NCBI RefSeq assembly: GCF_003855095.1
Contig: NZ_CP033972.1
Location: 1,426,001 to 1,490,000 of the forward strand
DNA length: 64,000 nucleotides
Source: Gordonia insulae
GTDB taxonomy: Bacteria; Actinomycetota; Actinomycetes; Mycobacteriales; Mycobacteriaceae
Direction: 5' to 3'
In this document: in pieces, positions 20,972-29,683 of the stretch
Position numbering within the stretch: position 1 is the stretch's first letter
Layout of the letters: every line of letters begins with the position of its first letter
Program-made: the position numbers and the translations under genes
Notes under the pieces: generated by a model
Told to the model about the DNA's origin: nothing
Databases searched by the model: none
Seen by the model: only the letters and a program-made list of their open reading frames with translations

Positions 20972-23900
20972 ATGCGGCCTGATCACCATTCCCGAGCACT
21001 GCTCTGGGACCCGAGCGACGAGAAGAGCAGTTGCGGCGTGGGCTTCATCACGCGCAAGGACGGGGTGCAGAAGCACTCGGTGATCGAGAAGGCACGCGAA
21101 GCGCTGTGCTCGGTCCCTCACCGTGGCGGCCGCTCGGCGCTGGGTGTCGGCGACGGCGGCGGCGTGTCGATGGATCTGTCGTTGCGGTTCTTCCGCAAGA
21201 TCACCGGTCGGCCCGAGCTGCGCCTGGGTCGCTTCTGCGTCGGCAACTTCTTCCTTCCCGACGAGCCCGCCGCGGCCGAACGCGCGTGCCGACTCATCGA
21301 ACGCACGATGACCGGACGCGGCTTCGGCATCCTCGCGGTCCGCGACGTCCCCGTGGACACCGGCGTCCTGCGGCCCGCCGCGGTCGCCTTCCAGTTGCCG
21401 ATCCGGCAGTGGGTGTTCTCCGCGCCGCACCCCTGCCCCGATCCCGCGGAACTCGACCAGGTCGTCCAGCAGGCGCTGCTGCACATCGAGGCCATCGCCT
21501 TCACCAAGCCCCAGTTGGCGGGCCTATACCCGCTGTCGTTGTCCGCGCGCACGCAGGTGCTCAAGGGGCGGCTCTCCTCCCCCGAGGTCATCGATTACTT
21601 CACCGATCTCCTGGACCCGGATCACGCGGTGCACACGCTGTACTTCCACACCCGGTTCTCCACCAACACCGATCCACACCCGACGATGGCGCAGCCGTTC
21701 CGGTTCCTCGCGCACAACGGCGAGCTCAACACCGACAAGAAGAACCGCATCGCCCAGGTGACCGCCGCCACCGCGCAGCACCGCAGCATCGTCCGACCGC
21801 CCGGGCAGTCCGACAGCTCCCGACTCGACCAGACCGTCGCCGCCCGCGTGATCGAGGACCGCGTCGACCTGGTCACCGCCATCGTCTCGATGATGCCGCC
21901 CGCGTGGGAGAACGACACGTCGCTGTCCGAGCCGGTGCGGGCGATGTTCGAGTACTTCTCCCTGTACGAGGAGAAGAACGACGGTCCGGCCGCGGTGGTG
22001 TTCGGCGACGGCACCGTGATCGGCGCACGACTCGACCGGCTCGGCCTCCGGCCGCTGCGCAGCCTGGAGACCAACGACTACCTCTGCGTGTTCTCCGAAG
22101 CCGGGCAGATCTCGGTTCCGCCGGAGTCGGTGATCGCGCGCGGTCGGGTCTCGGCCGGCGGGATGATCTACTACGACCATCGCGAGCACCGGACGTACAC
22201 GACGGTCGAGGCATACGAAAAGCTCGCGGCGGCAACGGATTACCGGGCACTGCTGAGTGCCGCGAAGATCGACCTGGCCGAACTGCCGGAGCGCGTGGCA
22301 CCGTCGCCCGCGACGAGCGACACCGGCGGCGAACTGAGCGACCACCAGCGCTACCGGGCCTACTACCTCGACCAGGAGAGCTTCCGGTATTTCGTCGACC
22401 CGATGCTCGCCGACGGCGCCGAGCGCGTCTCCGCGATGGGTTTCGGCAACGCGATCAACGCGCTGACCGACATCGAGCCGAATGTCGCCCGCTTCTTCTC
22501 CCAACGGTTCGCACAGGTGACCAACCCGCCACTGGACAGCATCCGGGAGGCGGACGGCATGAGCCTGCGGGTCGCGCTCGGCGCGCGGCCCGGGACCGCT
22601 CCGGACGCCGGCGCCGGGACCCGCCAGATCGTGTTGCGCACCCCGATTCTGCGGGCTGCCGAGCTCGACCGTCTGTACACGCAGACGGAGAGTCCCATCC
22701 GTCGGTTCGACGCCTGCTATCCGATCGACCCGACCGACGCGGGCGGGGATGAGGATCGCTCGTCTCTCGTGGCCGCCATCGACCGACTGGGTGACGAGAT
22801 CGTCGACTTCGCCGAGACACTCGGTGGGATCGCCGTCGTCAGCGATCGCGCGATCGCGGCCGACCGTGCAGCGGTACCGATCATCTTCGCGGTGTCGGCG
22901 ATCAATCAGCGACTCATCGTCGCGGGGTTGCGGCTGCGCGTGTCGCTGGTGGCCGACACCGGCCAGGTCGAGTCGTCCCACCATCTCGCCGCCACTCTCG
23001 GATTCGGCGCCGCAGCGGTCCATCCACACTCGATCGATCGTCGGGCGGCCGCATCGGGCGTCGACGCGGGCTCACGCGACGCTGCGTTCGCGCGGTGGGT
23101 GAAGGCCGCGGAGAAGTCATTGATGAAGACGATGGGCCGCGTCGGGTTGTGCACGGTGGAGAGCTACATCGGCGGCGAGTTCTTCGAGCCCAACTTCCTC
23201 GACACCGCCGAGAAGGACCTGCGTCGGTGGTTCCCGAATCAGTACGCACCGGTCGGCGGCGTCGGGCTCGGCCCGATCGCCACCGCGACGGCCCGGGCAC
23301 ATCGCGCCGCGGTGTCCGCGCCGGCCGGCTCGGACAAGGACCTGCCACTCCTCGGACTGTTCAAGGAGCGCGCCGAGGGGGCGGGCCACTCGTTCGGCGC
23401 CGTCGCCGTGCGCAAGTACGCGGATCTCACGACCGAGAAGATCGCGTTCGCCACCGCCGATCGCGAATCTCCCACCGCGGGTGAGGCCGATCGCTCCGGC
23501 CGTCTGCGTCTGCTCACGCTCGGCAGGCTCGACGATGCGTTCGGACTCGATGCGCGGGCCTACACCGGCAGCAGCTACGACCGGCTGACCGACCAGGACA
23601 TCGACACCTTCGCGATCACCGACGCCTACCGATCGTTCGCCGAGGACATCGCGGCACAGCGCGCCGTCCGGCCGAGCGCCCTGCGCGACATCCTGGGCCT
23701 GCCCCTCGACGTCACCGGCGCGAACACCGTGTCGGACTTCACCGGCCGACTCGGGCGAGCTCTCGACGAGATGGGCCACGCGGTCGCGGTCCGCGGTCTC
23801 GTCGTGTCCCCACTGGACGGGGCGGACGGCCGGAGCGGTTGTCATCTCGACCTGTCCGGCGACGCGATCGGGGTGGGCGGCGAGAACCGTGTCCAGGCCC

Positions 23901-26590
23901 TGGCCGAGGCACTCGCCGAACTGCTGGGCAGCGCGGTCGAGATCCTCGACTGCGGCGAGGGCGGACTCATCGTCGTCGGCGACGAACAGGTGGTACATCG
24001 GCTCGGCCGCCTGCGCACGCCGCCGTCGTCGATCGCGCTGAGCGAGGTCACACCCGCGCACGAGATCACCCCGACGTTCGCGTCCGGGGCGATGAGTCAC
24101 GGTGCCCTCGTCGCACCGGCCCACGAGGCGGTGGCGCACGGCACCAACATGGTCGGCGGTCTGTCCAACAGCGGCGAGGGCGGCGAGCACATGTCGCGCT
24201 ACGGCACCATCCGCGCCTCGGCGATCAAACAGTTCGCCTCCGGACGATTCGGCATCTGGGCGGGCTACCTCGCCGACCCGATGCTCCGGGAACTGGAGAT
24301 CAAGATCGGTCAGGGCGCGAAACCCGGTGAAGGCGGGCAACTCCCGGCCCCCAAGGTCACCGTGGAGATCGCCGCCGCGCGCGGTGGCACGCCCGGCGTC
24401 GAGTTGGTCTCGCCGCCGCCGCACCACGACACCTATTCCATCGAGGACCTCGCACAGCTCATCCACGACTGCAAGGCCGCCCGGGTCCGGGTGATCGTGA
24501 AGCTGGTCTCCTCCGAGGGCATCGGCACCATCGCCGTCGGTGTCGCCAAGGCGGGAGCCGATGTCATCAACGTCGCCGGCAACACCGGAGGCACCGGCGC
24601 GGCGTCGGTGACGAGCCTGCGCTACGCGGGCCGGGCGGCCGAGATCGGATTGGCCGAGGTCCATCAGGCCCTGTGCGCCAACGGCTTACGACAGAAGGTG
24701 GTGCTACGTACGTCGGGTGCACATCAGACCGGTCGCGACGTGGTGACGTCGGCACTGCTCGGTGCCGACAGCTTCGAGTTCGGCACCTCGGCGCTGATGA
24801 TGATCGGCTGCGTGATGGCCAAGAACTGCAACATCAAATGCCCCGCCGGGCTGACCACCAACCCGGAGGTCTTCGACGGCGACCCCCGCTCGATGGCCCA
24901 GTACCTGCTGAACATCGCCCACGACGTCCGCGAGATCCTCGCCGTCCTCGGCCTACCGAGTCTGGCGGCAGCGCGGGGGCGCACGGATCTGCTCACCCTA
25001 GTGGATCACCCCGCCGCGGTGACGGCGCTGCGACCGGATGCGCTCCTGGCCCGGATCGATCCGGTGGCGATCACCGATCCGGTCTACCTGGAACACGATT
25101 TCGCGATCGACGACATGCTGGTCGACCAGGTGCGCGCCGCGCTGATCGATGACGGCGCCGACCACGTCGAGGTGACGACACCCGTTCTCGGCAACCGCAA
25201 CAAGAGTGTCGGCGCCCAACTCGCCGTCGACGTCGAGCGGACGCTCAATCACGAGTTCACCGCGGCCGAGGTCACCGGACTGCCGAGCGTGTACACCGAC
25301 GACCGCGGACGCCGTTTCCTGGCGCCGGATTCGATTCGGGTCGCGACCGCCGGGTCCGCCGGGCTTTCCTACGCCGCGTTCTGCAACGACGGGATGCGGC
25401 TCACGCACACCGGAACCTGCAACGACGGTGTGGGCAAGTCGATGTCGGGCGGCAGTGTCATCGTCCGCTCCCCCGGCGGCGGCTCACCGTCGATCGGCGG
25501 CAACGTGTTGATCGGCAACTTCGCGCTCTTCGGCGCCACCGGCGGACGCCTGTTCGTGGAGGGCGAGGCCGGCGATCGGTTCGCGGTCCGCAACTCCGGA
25601 GCCACCGCGGTCGTCGAGGGCGTGGGCGAGTTCGCCTGCGAATACATGACCAACGGGGCCGTGCTCAATCTCGGCGGGTACGGCAAGGGCCTCGGCAACG
25701 GGATGAGCGGCGGGTTCCTCTACCAGTACGATCCGGCCTGCGAACTCGAGACCCGGGTCAGCACCGACTCCGTGGTGGTCGGCTCCATCACCGGCGTCGA
25801 CGACCCGCTCGCCCCGATCCATCACCAGGCCGTCCGCCGGATGCTCGAGATGCACGTCACGGCAACCGGTTCGGCGGTCGGCACCCGACTGCTGCAGAAC
25901 TGGGAGACCGAGCGTCACTACATCTGCTACGCGATGCCGCGGGCGTTGGTGGCCTACCAGGACAGCGACGCCCTGGTCGCGTCGATGTCGTCTCGCGATC
26001 TGCTCGACGAGCTGTCGACCTCGTTGGCCGGTCACCAGGTGCACGCTCTGAAGGTCAGCATCCGCAACGGCATCCCGGTCGCCGGCGGGGTGGTCCCCGA
26101 GTACGGGCAGACCGACACCGCCGAGATGTATCGACTGCTCAACGCCTTCACCGTGTTCGAGATCGCCCGGCAGGTCGCCACCGCCCGGCTCTCGCGTGCC
26201 GGGGGCGCACGCGGCGGTGCCGCGGCGGCGTGGACGGATCAGGCGGTGGCCGGCGGCGCCCGCAATCTGGTCCTGACCGAGGACTTCGAACTGGTCTCGC
26301 GGGTGGCTCGCTACGCGCGGGACATCCTGGCGCACTACGACGCCCGGCAACTCGCCGCGCTCATCGCAGCCAAGCGCGTCGACGACTACAAGCGTGCCCT
26401 CGCACTGCGCAACGTCTGGTCGATGGACGCCCCGGCGACCTACGGATGGATTCTGTTGCAGGACTGGAAGAATCGCGAGAAGCTCGGCGGCCTCCCCGGC
26501 TTCGACGAACTCTTCGCCGCACGCGCCGTTCCCGACGTCGCGGACGGCCTGCGATCGACACCGAGCATCGACACAGCAAAGGTCGGATGA
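20972..26590 (+). CDS. Giant glutamate-synthase-like protein (GltB-related, 1872 residues)
   Basis: The chain has all large-subunit GOGAT parts. First is a class II glutaminase domain with nucleophile Cys21 (EKSSCGVGF) that would be exposed by removal of a 20-residue propeptide, and RFSTNTDPHP...FRFLAHNGELNT. A central region follows, then the FMN/2-oxoglutarate synthase domain (GGLSNSGEGGEHMSRYG, IKQFASGRFGIW) and the GXGXG domain. It is about 350 residues longer than ordinary GltB: roughly 100 extra residues precede the synthase domain and a long extension follows GXGXG. The iron-sulfur loop reads C1280-x5-C1286-x3-C1290, one residue shorter than the usual C-x5-C-x4-C. GAGGA precedes the ATG at 20972. 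The next gene encodes a diflavin reductase, not GltD. Two iron boxes lie upstream. The reaction is presumably glutamine-dependent amino transfer; the acceptor is not proven. Confidence 0.85.
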   Translation: MRPDHHSRALLWDPSDEKSSCGVGFITRKDGVQKHSVIEKAREALCSVPHRGGRSALGVGDGGGVSMDLSLRFFRKITGRPELRLGRFCVGNFFLPDEPAAAERACRLIERTMTGRGFGILAVRDVPVDTGVLRPAAVAFQLPIRQWVFSAPHPCPDPAELDQVVQQALLHIEAIAFTKPQLAGLYPLSLSARTQVLKGRLSSPEVIDYFTDLLDPDHAVHTLYFHTRFSTNTDPHPTMAQPFRFLAHNGELNTDKKNRIAQVTAATAQHRSIVRPPGQSDSSRLDQTVAARVIEDRVDLVTAIVSMMPPAWENDTSLSEPVRAMFEYFSLYEEKNDGPAAVVFGDGTVIGARLDRLGLRPLRSLETNDYLCVFSEAGQISVPPESVIARGRVSAGGMIYYDHREHRTYTTVEAYEKLAAATDYRALLSAAKIDLAELPERVAPSPATSDTGGELSDHQRYRAYYLDQESFRYFVDPMLADGAERVSAMGFGNAINALTDIEPNVARFFSQRFAQVTNPPLDSIREADGMSLRVALGARPGTAPDAGAGTRQIVLRTPILRAAELDRLYTQTESPIRRFDACYPIDPTDAGGDEDRSSLVAAIDRLGDEIVDFAETLGGIAVVSDRAIAADRAAVPIIFAVSAINQRLIVAGLRLRVSLVADTGQVESSHHLAATLGFGAAAVHPHSIDRRAAASGVDAGSRDAAFARWVKAAEKSLMKTMGRVGLCTVESYIGGEFFEPNFLDTAEKDLRRWFPNQYAPVGGVGLGPIATATARAHRAAVSAPAGSDKDLPLLGLFKERAEGAGHSFGAVAVRKYADLTTEKIAFATADRESPTAGEADRSGRLRLLTLGRLDDAFGLDARAYTGSSYDRLTDQDIDTFAITDAYRSFAEDIAAQRAVRPSALRDILGLPLDVTGANTVSDFTGRLGRALDEMGHAVAVRGLVVSPLDGADGRSGCHLDLSGDAIGVGGENRVQALAEALAELLGSAVEILDCGEGGLIVVGDEQVVHRLGRLRTPPSSIALSEVTPAHEITPTFASGAMSHGALVAPAHEAVAHGTNMVGGLSNSGEGGEHMSRYGTIRASAIKQFASGRFGIWAGYLADPMLRELEIKIGQGAKPGEGGQLPAPKVTVEIAAARGGTPGVELVSPPPHHDTYSIEDLAQLIHDCKAARVRVIVKLVSSEGIGTIAVGVAKAGADVINVAGNTGGTGAASVTSLRYAGRAAEIGLAEVHQALCANGLRQKVVLRTSGAHQTGRDVVTSALLGADSFEFGTSALMMIGCVMAKNCNIKCPAGLTTNPEVFDGDPRSMAQYLLNIAHDVREILAVLGLPSLAAARGRTDLLTLVDHPAAVTALRPDALLARIDPVAITDPVYLEHDFAIDDMLVDQVRAALIDDGADHVEVTTPVLGNRNKSVGAQLAVDVERTLNHEFTAAEVTGLPSVYTDDRGRRFLAPDSIRVATAGSAGLSYAAFCNDGMRLTHTGTCNDGVGKSMSGGSVIVRSPGGGSPSIGGNVLIGNFALFGATGGRLFVEGEAGDRFAVRNSGATAVVEGVGEFACEYMTNGAVLNLGGYGKGLGNGMSGGFLYQYDPACELETRVSTDSVVVGSITGVDDPLAPIHHQAVRRMLEMHVTATGSAVGTRLLQNWETERHYICYAMPRALVAYQDSDALVASMSSRDLLDELSTSLAGHQVHALKVSIRNGIPVAGGVVPEYGQTDTAEMYRLLNAFTVFEIARQVATARLSRAGGARGGAAAAWTDQAVAGGARNLVLTEDFELVSRVARYARDILAHYDARQLAALIAAKRVDDYKRALALRNVWSMDAPATYGWILLQDWKNREKLGGLPGFDELFAARAVPDVADGLRSTPSIDTAKVG

Positions 26591-26591
26591 C

Positions 26592-28445
26592 ATGCAGCTC
26601 CCCTACATCCCCTCCGACGTCCCGTTCACCGGTGACCAGAAGGCCTGGCTGGCCGGCTTCCTCGCCGGTCTGAACACCCGCATCGCCATGCCGCCCCCGT
26701 CCGGCACACCCACTGCCGGTGCCGCCGCATCGGTCGACGACGGGGCCGAGGGTCGAATCCCCCTGCAGATCGTCTTCGGCAGCCAGACCGGCACCGCCGA
26801 ATTGCTCTCCGAGCAGGCCGAGACACTGGCCCGCACACACGGATTCGATCCCGTGCGATGCGATCTGGACGCCCTCGACATCACCGCCCTGTCGGCGGTG
26901 CGCCGGTTGCTGGTGATCACCTCCACCTACGGCGAGGGTGACATGCCGGACAACGGCGAGTTGTTCTGGCGGGCCCTCGCCGCACCGGACACCCCGCGGC
27001 TCGACGGCCTGTACTACGGCGTCCTGGCCCTCGGCGACTCGATCTATGACGGGTTCTGTCAGGCCGGCAAGAACATCGACACCCGGCTCGCCGAACTCGG
27101 TGCGACCCGCGTGGTCGACCGGGTCGATTGCGACGTCGACTACGAGGATCCGGCCGACGCCTGGATCGCCCGAGCGATTCCGGCACTCGCGGCGGTCGAC
27201 GCGGGACCGCCGCCGAACCAGGTGGCGGCCGACGAGGCGACCGACGCCGAGGTGGATGCGCCCGAGCCGCCGGCGTTGCCGGCCACCCCCGCGAAGCCGT
27301 CGTCGGGCGCGCGCCGCGTCAGGTCGACGTGGACGCGCAAGAACCCCTACCCCGCGACCGTCGTCGCCAACACCCTGTTGTCGGATCCCCGGTCCGATAA
27401 GGAGGTCCGGCATCTCGAGATCTCCCTGGGCGACAGCGGCATCGAGTACCAGCCCGGCGACGGGATCAGCATCTCGCCGGTGAACGACGCCGACCTCGTC
27501 GGACGGATCATCGAACGTCTCGGTGTCTCACCGGACACGTTGATCACCGACCGCAAAGCCGAACGCACCCTGCGGGACACGCTCACCCACCACGTGGAGA
27601 TCTCGACACCGTCGAAGTACCTCGTGGACTACATCGCACAACGCAGCCAGGATGCCGAGCTCGTGCACCTGACCTCGACGGGCGACCGCGAGGCGCTCGA
27701 TGCGTGGTTGTGGGGCAAGGACGTTCTCGACCTGTTGGATGTGGACCCGGCGCTCACCGTCACGCCGGAGGAACTGCTCGCCGAACTGCGCCCACTGCAG
27801 CACCGCGTGTACTCGATCTCGTCGAGCCCCGTCGCACATGCCGGAACCGTGCACATCACCATGGCGACCGTGCGCTACCGGTCGGGCGACCGACAACGGG
27901 GCGGTGTGTGCTCGACGTTCCTCGCCGACCGCAGGCCGGAGGGAACGCAGGTCGACATGTTCATCTCGGCCAACAAGTCGTTCCGGCTGCCCGCCGACGA
28001 CACCAAGATCATCATGGTCGGCCCGGGTACCGGCATCGCACCGTTCCGGTCGTTCCTGCACGAGCGCGCGGCACGCGGTGCGCGCGGTGGGAACTGGCTG
28101 TTCTTCGGCGACCGGCATCGTGACCACGACCACATCTACGCCGACGAGATCGACGGCTTCGTCACCGACGGGTTGCTCGACCGCCTCGACCTCGCGTTCT
28201 CTCGCGACCAGGAGCACAAGATCTACGTGCAGGACCGCATGCGGGAACAGGGTGCCGATCTGTTCGCCTGGTTGTCCCAGGGCGCCCACGTGTACGTGTG
28301 CGGTGACGCCACCCGCATGGCCCACGACGTCGACGTCGCGTTGCACGACATCATCGCCGAACACGGTGGCATGTCGGCCGAGTCGGCCCAGGACTACGTC
28401 GACGATCTCAAGCGCGCCAAGCGATATCTGCGCGATGTGTACTGA
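26592..28445 (+). CDS. CysJ-like NADPH diflavin reductase
   Basis: This 617-residue protein has the cytochrome-P450-reductase layout. After a short N-terminal segment (PFTGDQKAWLAGFLAGL), there is a flavodoxin FMN domain (FGSQTGTAE, STYGEGDMPDNGE), a Pro/Ala linker (about 200-240), an FAD domain (HRVYSISSSP, GGVCSTFLADR) and an NADPH domain (GPGTGIAPFRSFLHERAARG). The C-terminal KRYLRDVY resembles sulfite reductase CysJ. It has no Cys cluster for Fe-S centres. Its ATG is one base after the gltB-like stop, so the two are co-translated. No sulfite reductase haemoprotein gene is nearby. It probably feeds NADPH electrons to the gltB-like protein, the HemS-like protein, or both (inference). Confidence 0.88.
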   Translation: MQLPYIPSDVPFTGDQKAWLAGFLAGLNTRIAMPPPSGTPTAGAAASVDDGAEGRIPLQIVFGSQTGTAELLSEQAETLARTHGFDPVRCDLDALDITALSAVRRLLVITSTYGEGDMPDNGELFWRALAAPDTPRLDGLYYGVLALGDSIYDGFCQAGKNIDTRLAELGATRVVDRVDCDVDYEDPADAWIARAIPALAAVDAGPPPNQVAADEATDAEVDAPEPPALPATPAKPSSGARRVRSTWTRKNPYPATVVANTLLSDPRSDKEVRHLEISLGDSGIEYQPGDGISISPVNDADLVGRIIERLGVSPDTLITDRKAERTLRDTLTHHVEISTPSKYLVDYIAQRSQDAELVHLTSTGDREALDAWLWGKDVLDLLDVDPALTVTPEELLAELRPLQHRVYSISSSPVAHAGTVHITMATVRYRSGDRQRGGVCSTFLADRRPEGTQVDMFISANKSFRLPADDTKIIMVGPGTGIAPFRSFLHERAARGARGGNWLFFGDRHRDHDHIYADEIDGFVTDGLLDRLDLAFSRDQEHKIYVQDRMREQGADLFAWLSQGAHVYVCGDATRMAHDVDVALHDIIAEHGGMSAESAQDYVDDLKRAKRYLRDVY

Positions 28446-28506
28446 CCCACCCCCACGACCCTGACGAGCACGACCCACGAGCACGCACGGGAAAGGAACG
28501 GCAACG

Positions 28507-29535
28507 ATGCCCGAATCACCCCGACCATCCGACTCCGAACGCACCGGAGACCTCGCCCGTCCCGGATGTGGTGATCGGTGCAGTTGTCCGCGCTCTCGGG
28601 CGACGGCCAGCGACCTGGACACCCTGCTGGCCACGCCCGGCTTCACGGGGTCATTGCTGGGTTCCGACGTCTCCGCGGTCGCGGATCGACTACCGCTGCT
28701 CGACCAGGTCGTCGGCGTGACGGTGGCCGGCCCGGTCTTGATGAACGACGTCGGGACGCATGAGACACCGGTGGGCATCGGCGGCCCCATACGCTGTCGG
28801 CCATCACGGATCTCCCTGCGGCTCAATCCGTCCCGACTCGGCTCAGCGCTGGTCACCGATCCCGCGGCTCATGTGCCGCCCACATTGCGGCTGTTCGACA
28901 CGGACGGCAACACCGCCCACGCGACGTATCTGACGGAGTCGTCGGATCGTCTGGCGTTCGAATCCCTGTCGATCGACGCGGGCGGCTTCGCCGATGGGCC
29001 GGCCGCGCTCGATCGCCCCGGTGACGCCGACCTCGGCGGCGACGGACGGCACCCGACCCCGAAGGTCGAAGATGCGCCTCCCGCGACCGATCAGATCGCC
29101 CAGTTCGACTCCGTCCTCGACGACGGTGGCGTCCGGCGGCTGTCGTCACTGCCCGGGCGCATCGACGACGGGTACGCGCGCGTGGAATCACGCCGCGTCA
29201 TCGCCGCTCTCGAGCATGCCGCGCTGCTCGGCATGCCCATGACGCTGACCACCGCGGCTGCGGGGTGTCTGCAGATGCGTCACGATCGCCTCGACGGTGC
29301 CCGCGAGCATCGCGGCTCGATGGTGGTGGCGTCCGGTTCGTGCCGGGCGATGATCAACTTCACGCTCGTCGCCGAATGCTGGATCACCTGGTCCGACGGG
29401 GTGTGGGGCCGCACCGGGTCGATCGAACTCTATGACCGTCACGGCCGCTGCAGCCTGATCGCCACCCAGACGGGGTCGGTCTCCCCCGAGACCTTCGAGG
29501 CGTGGAATCAGTTGGTGACCGACGTCGCGGGATAG
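28507..29535 (+). CDS. HemS/ChuS-like two-repeat haem-utilisation protein
   Basis: This 342-residue protein consists of two tandem HemS-type halves. Half 1 (about 35-155) contains VGVTVAGPVLMNDVGTHE and LRLFDTDGNTAHATYLTESSDRLAFESL. Half 2 (about 195-342) contains MTLTTAAAGCLQ and IELYDRHGRCSLIATQTGSVSPETFEAW. The FDxxGxxxHxxYL/ASD-type motif is the hallmark of haem-handling HemS, HmuS, ChuS and HutX. These bind or degrade cytoplasmic haem with reductant. The N-terminus has an unusual Cys group, C21-x3-C25-x-C27. GGAAAGGAA precedes the ATG. It lies 61 bases after the diflavin reductase gene, reads the same way and sits downstream of the iron boxes, so haem-iron use under iron limitation is the likely theme. 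Divergence leaves the exact activity open. Confidence 0.75.
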   Translation: MPESPRPSDSERTGDLARPGCGDRCSCPRSRATASDLDTLLATPGFTGSLLGSDVSAVADRLPLLDQVVGVTVAGPVLMNDVGTHETPVGIGGPIRCRPSRISLRLNPSRLGSALVTDPAAHVPPTLRLFDTDGNTAHATYLTESSDRLAFESLSIDAGGFADGPAALDRPGDADLGGDGRHPTPKVEDAPPATDQIAQFDSVLDDGGVRRLSSLPGRIDDGYARVESRRVIAALEHAALLGMPMTLTTAAAGCLQMRHDRLDGAREHRGSMVVASGSCRAMINFTLVAECWITWSDGVWGRTGSIELYDRHGRCSLIATQTGSVSPETFEAWNQLVTDVAG

Positions 29536-29574
29536 TCGCCCACCCCCCAACGCACCGGGCGGGACCCGGAATTT

Positions 29575-29617
29575 CGTCGAGCGTGCGCCCACCCGAAGGC
29601 GAGACGCACGCTCGACG
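29575..29617. terminator. Bidirectional-type hairpin between the iron cluster and rho
   Basis: A perfect 13-bp stem (arms 29575-29587 and 29605-29617) with a 17-base loop lies between the convergent HemS-like gene and rho. It probably ends the iron-box operon, and may also stop rho transcripts that pass the next hairpin. Confidence 0.7.
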
Positions 29618-29659
29618 TGACGTTGCGCACGATCGCGGGATCGCGTGCCCGCTCGGCGC

Positions 29660-29677
29660 ACCCGGGTTCGCCCGGGT
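29660..29677 (-). terminator. rho 3' hairpin
   Basis: A 7-bp GC stem ACCCGGG/CCCGGGT closed by a four-base loop (TTCG on the plus strand) lies seven bases beyond the rho stop. It has no T-run. Confidence 0.5.
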
Positions 29678-29683
29678 CACCTG

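Noticed and set aside
26592..28445. Plain assimilatory sulfite reductase CysJ
   Set aside because: Not excluded by sequence, but no cysI, cysH or siroheme gene is adjacent and the gene is coupled to the GltB-like gene under iron boxes.
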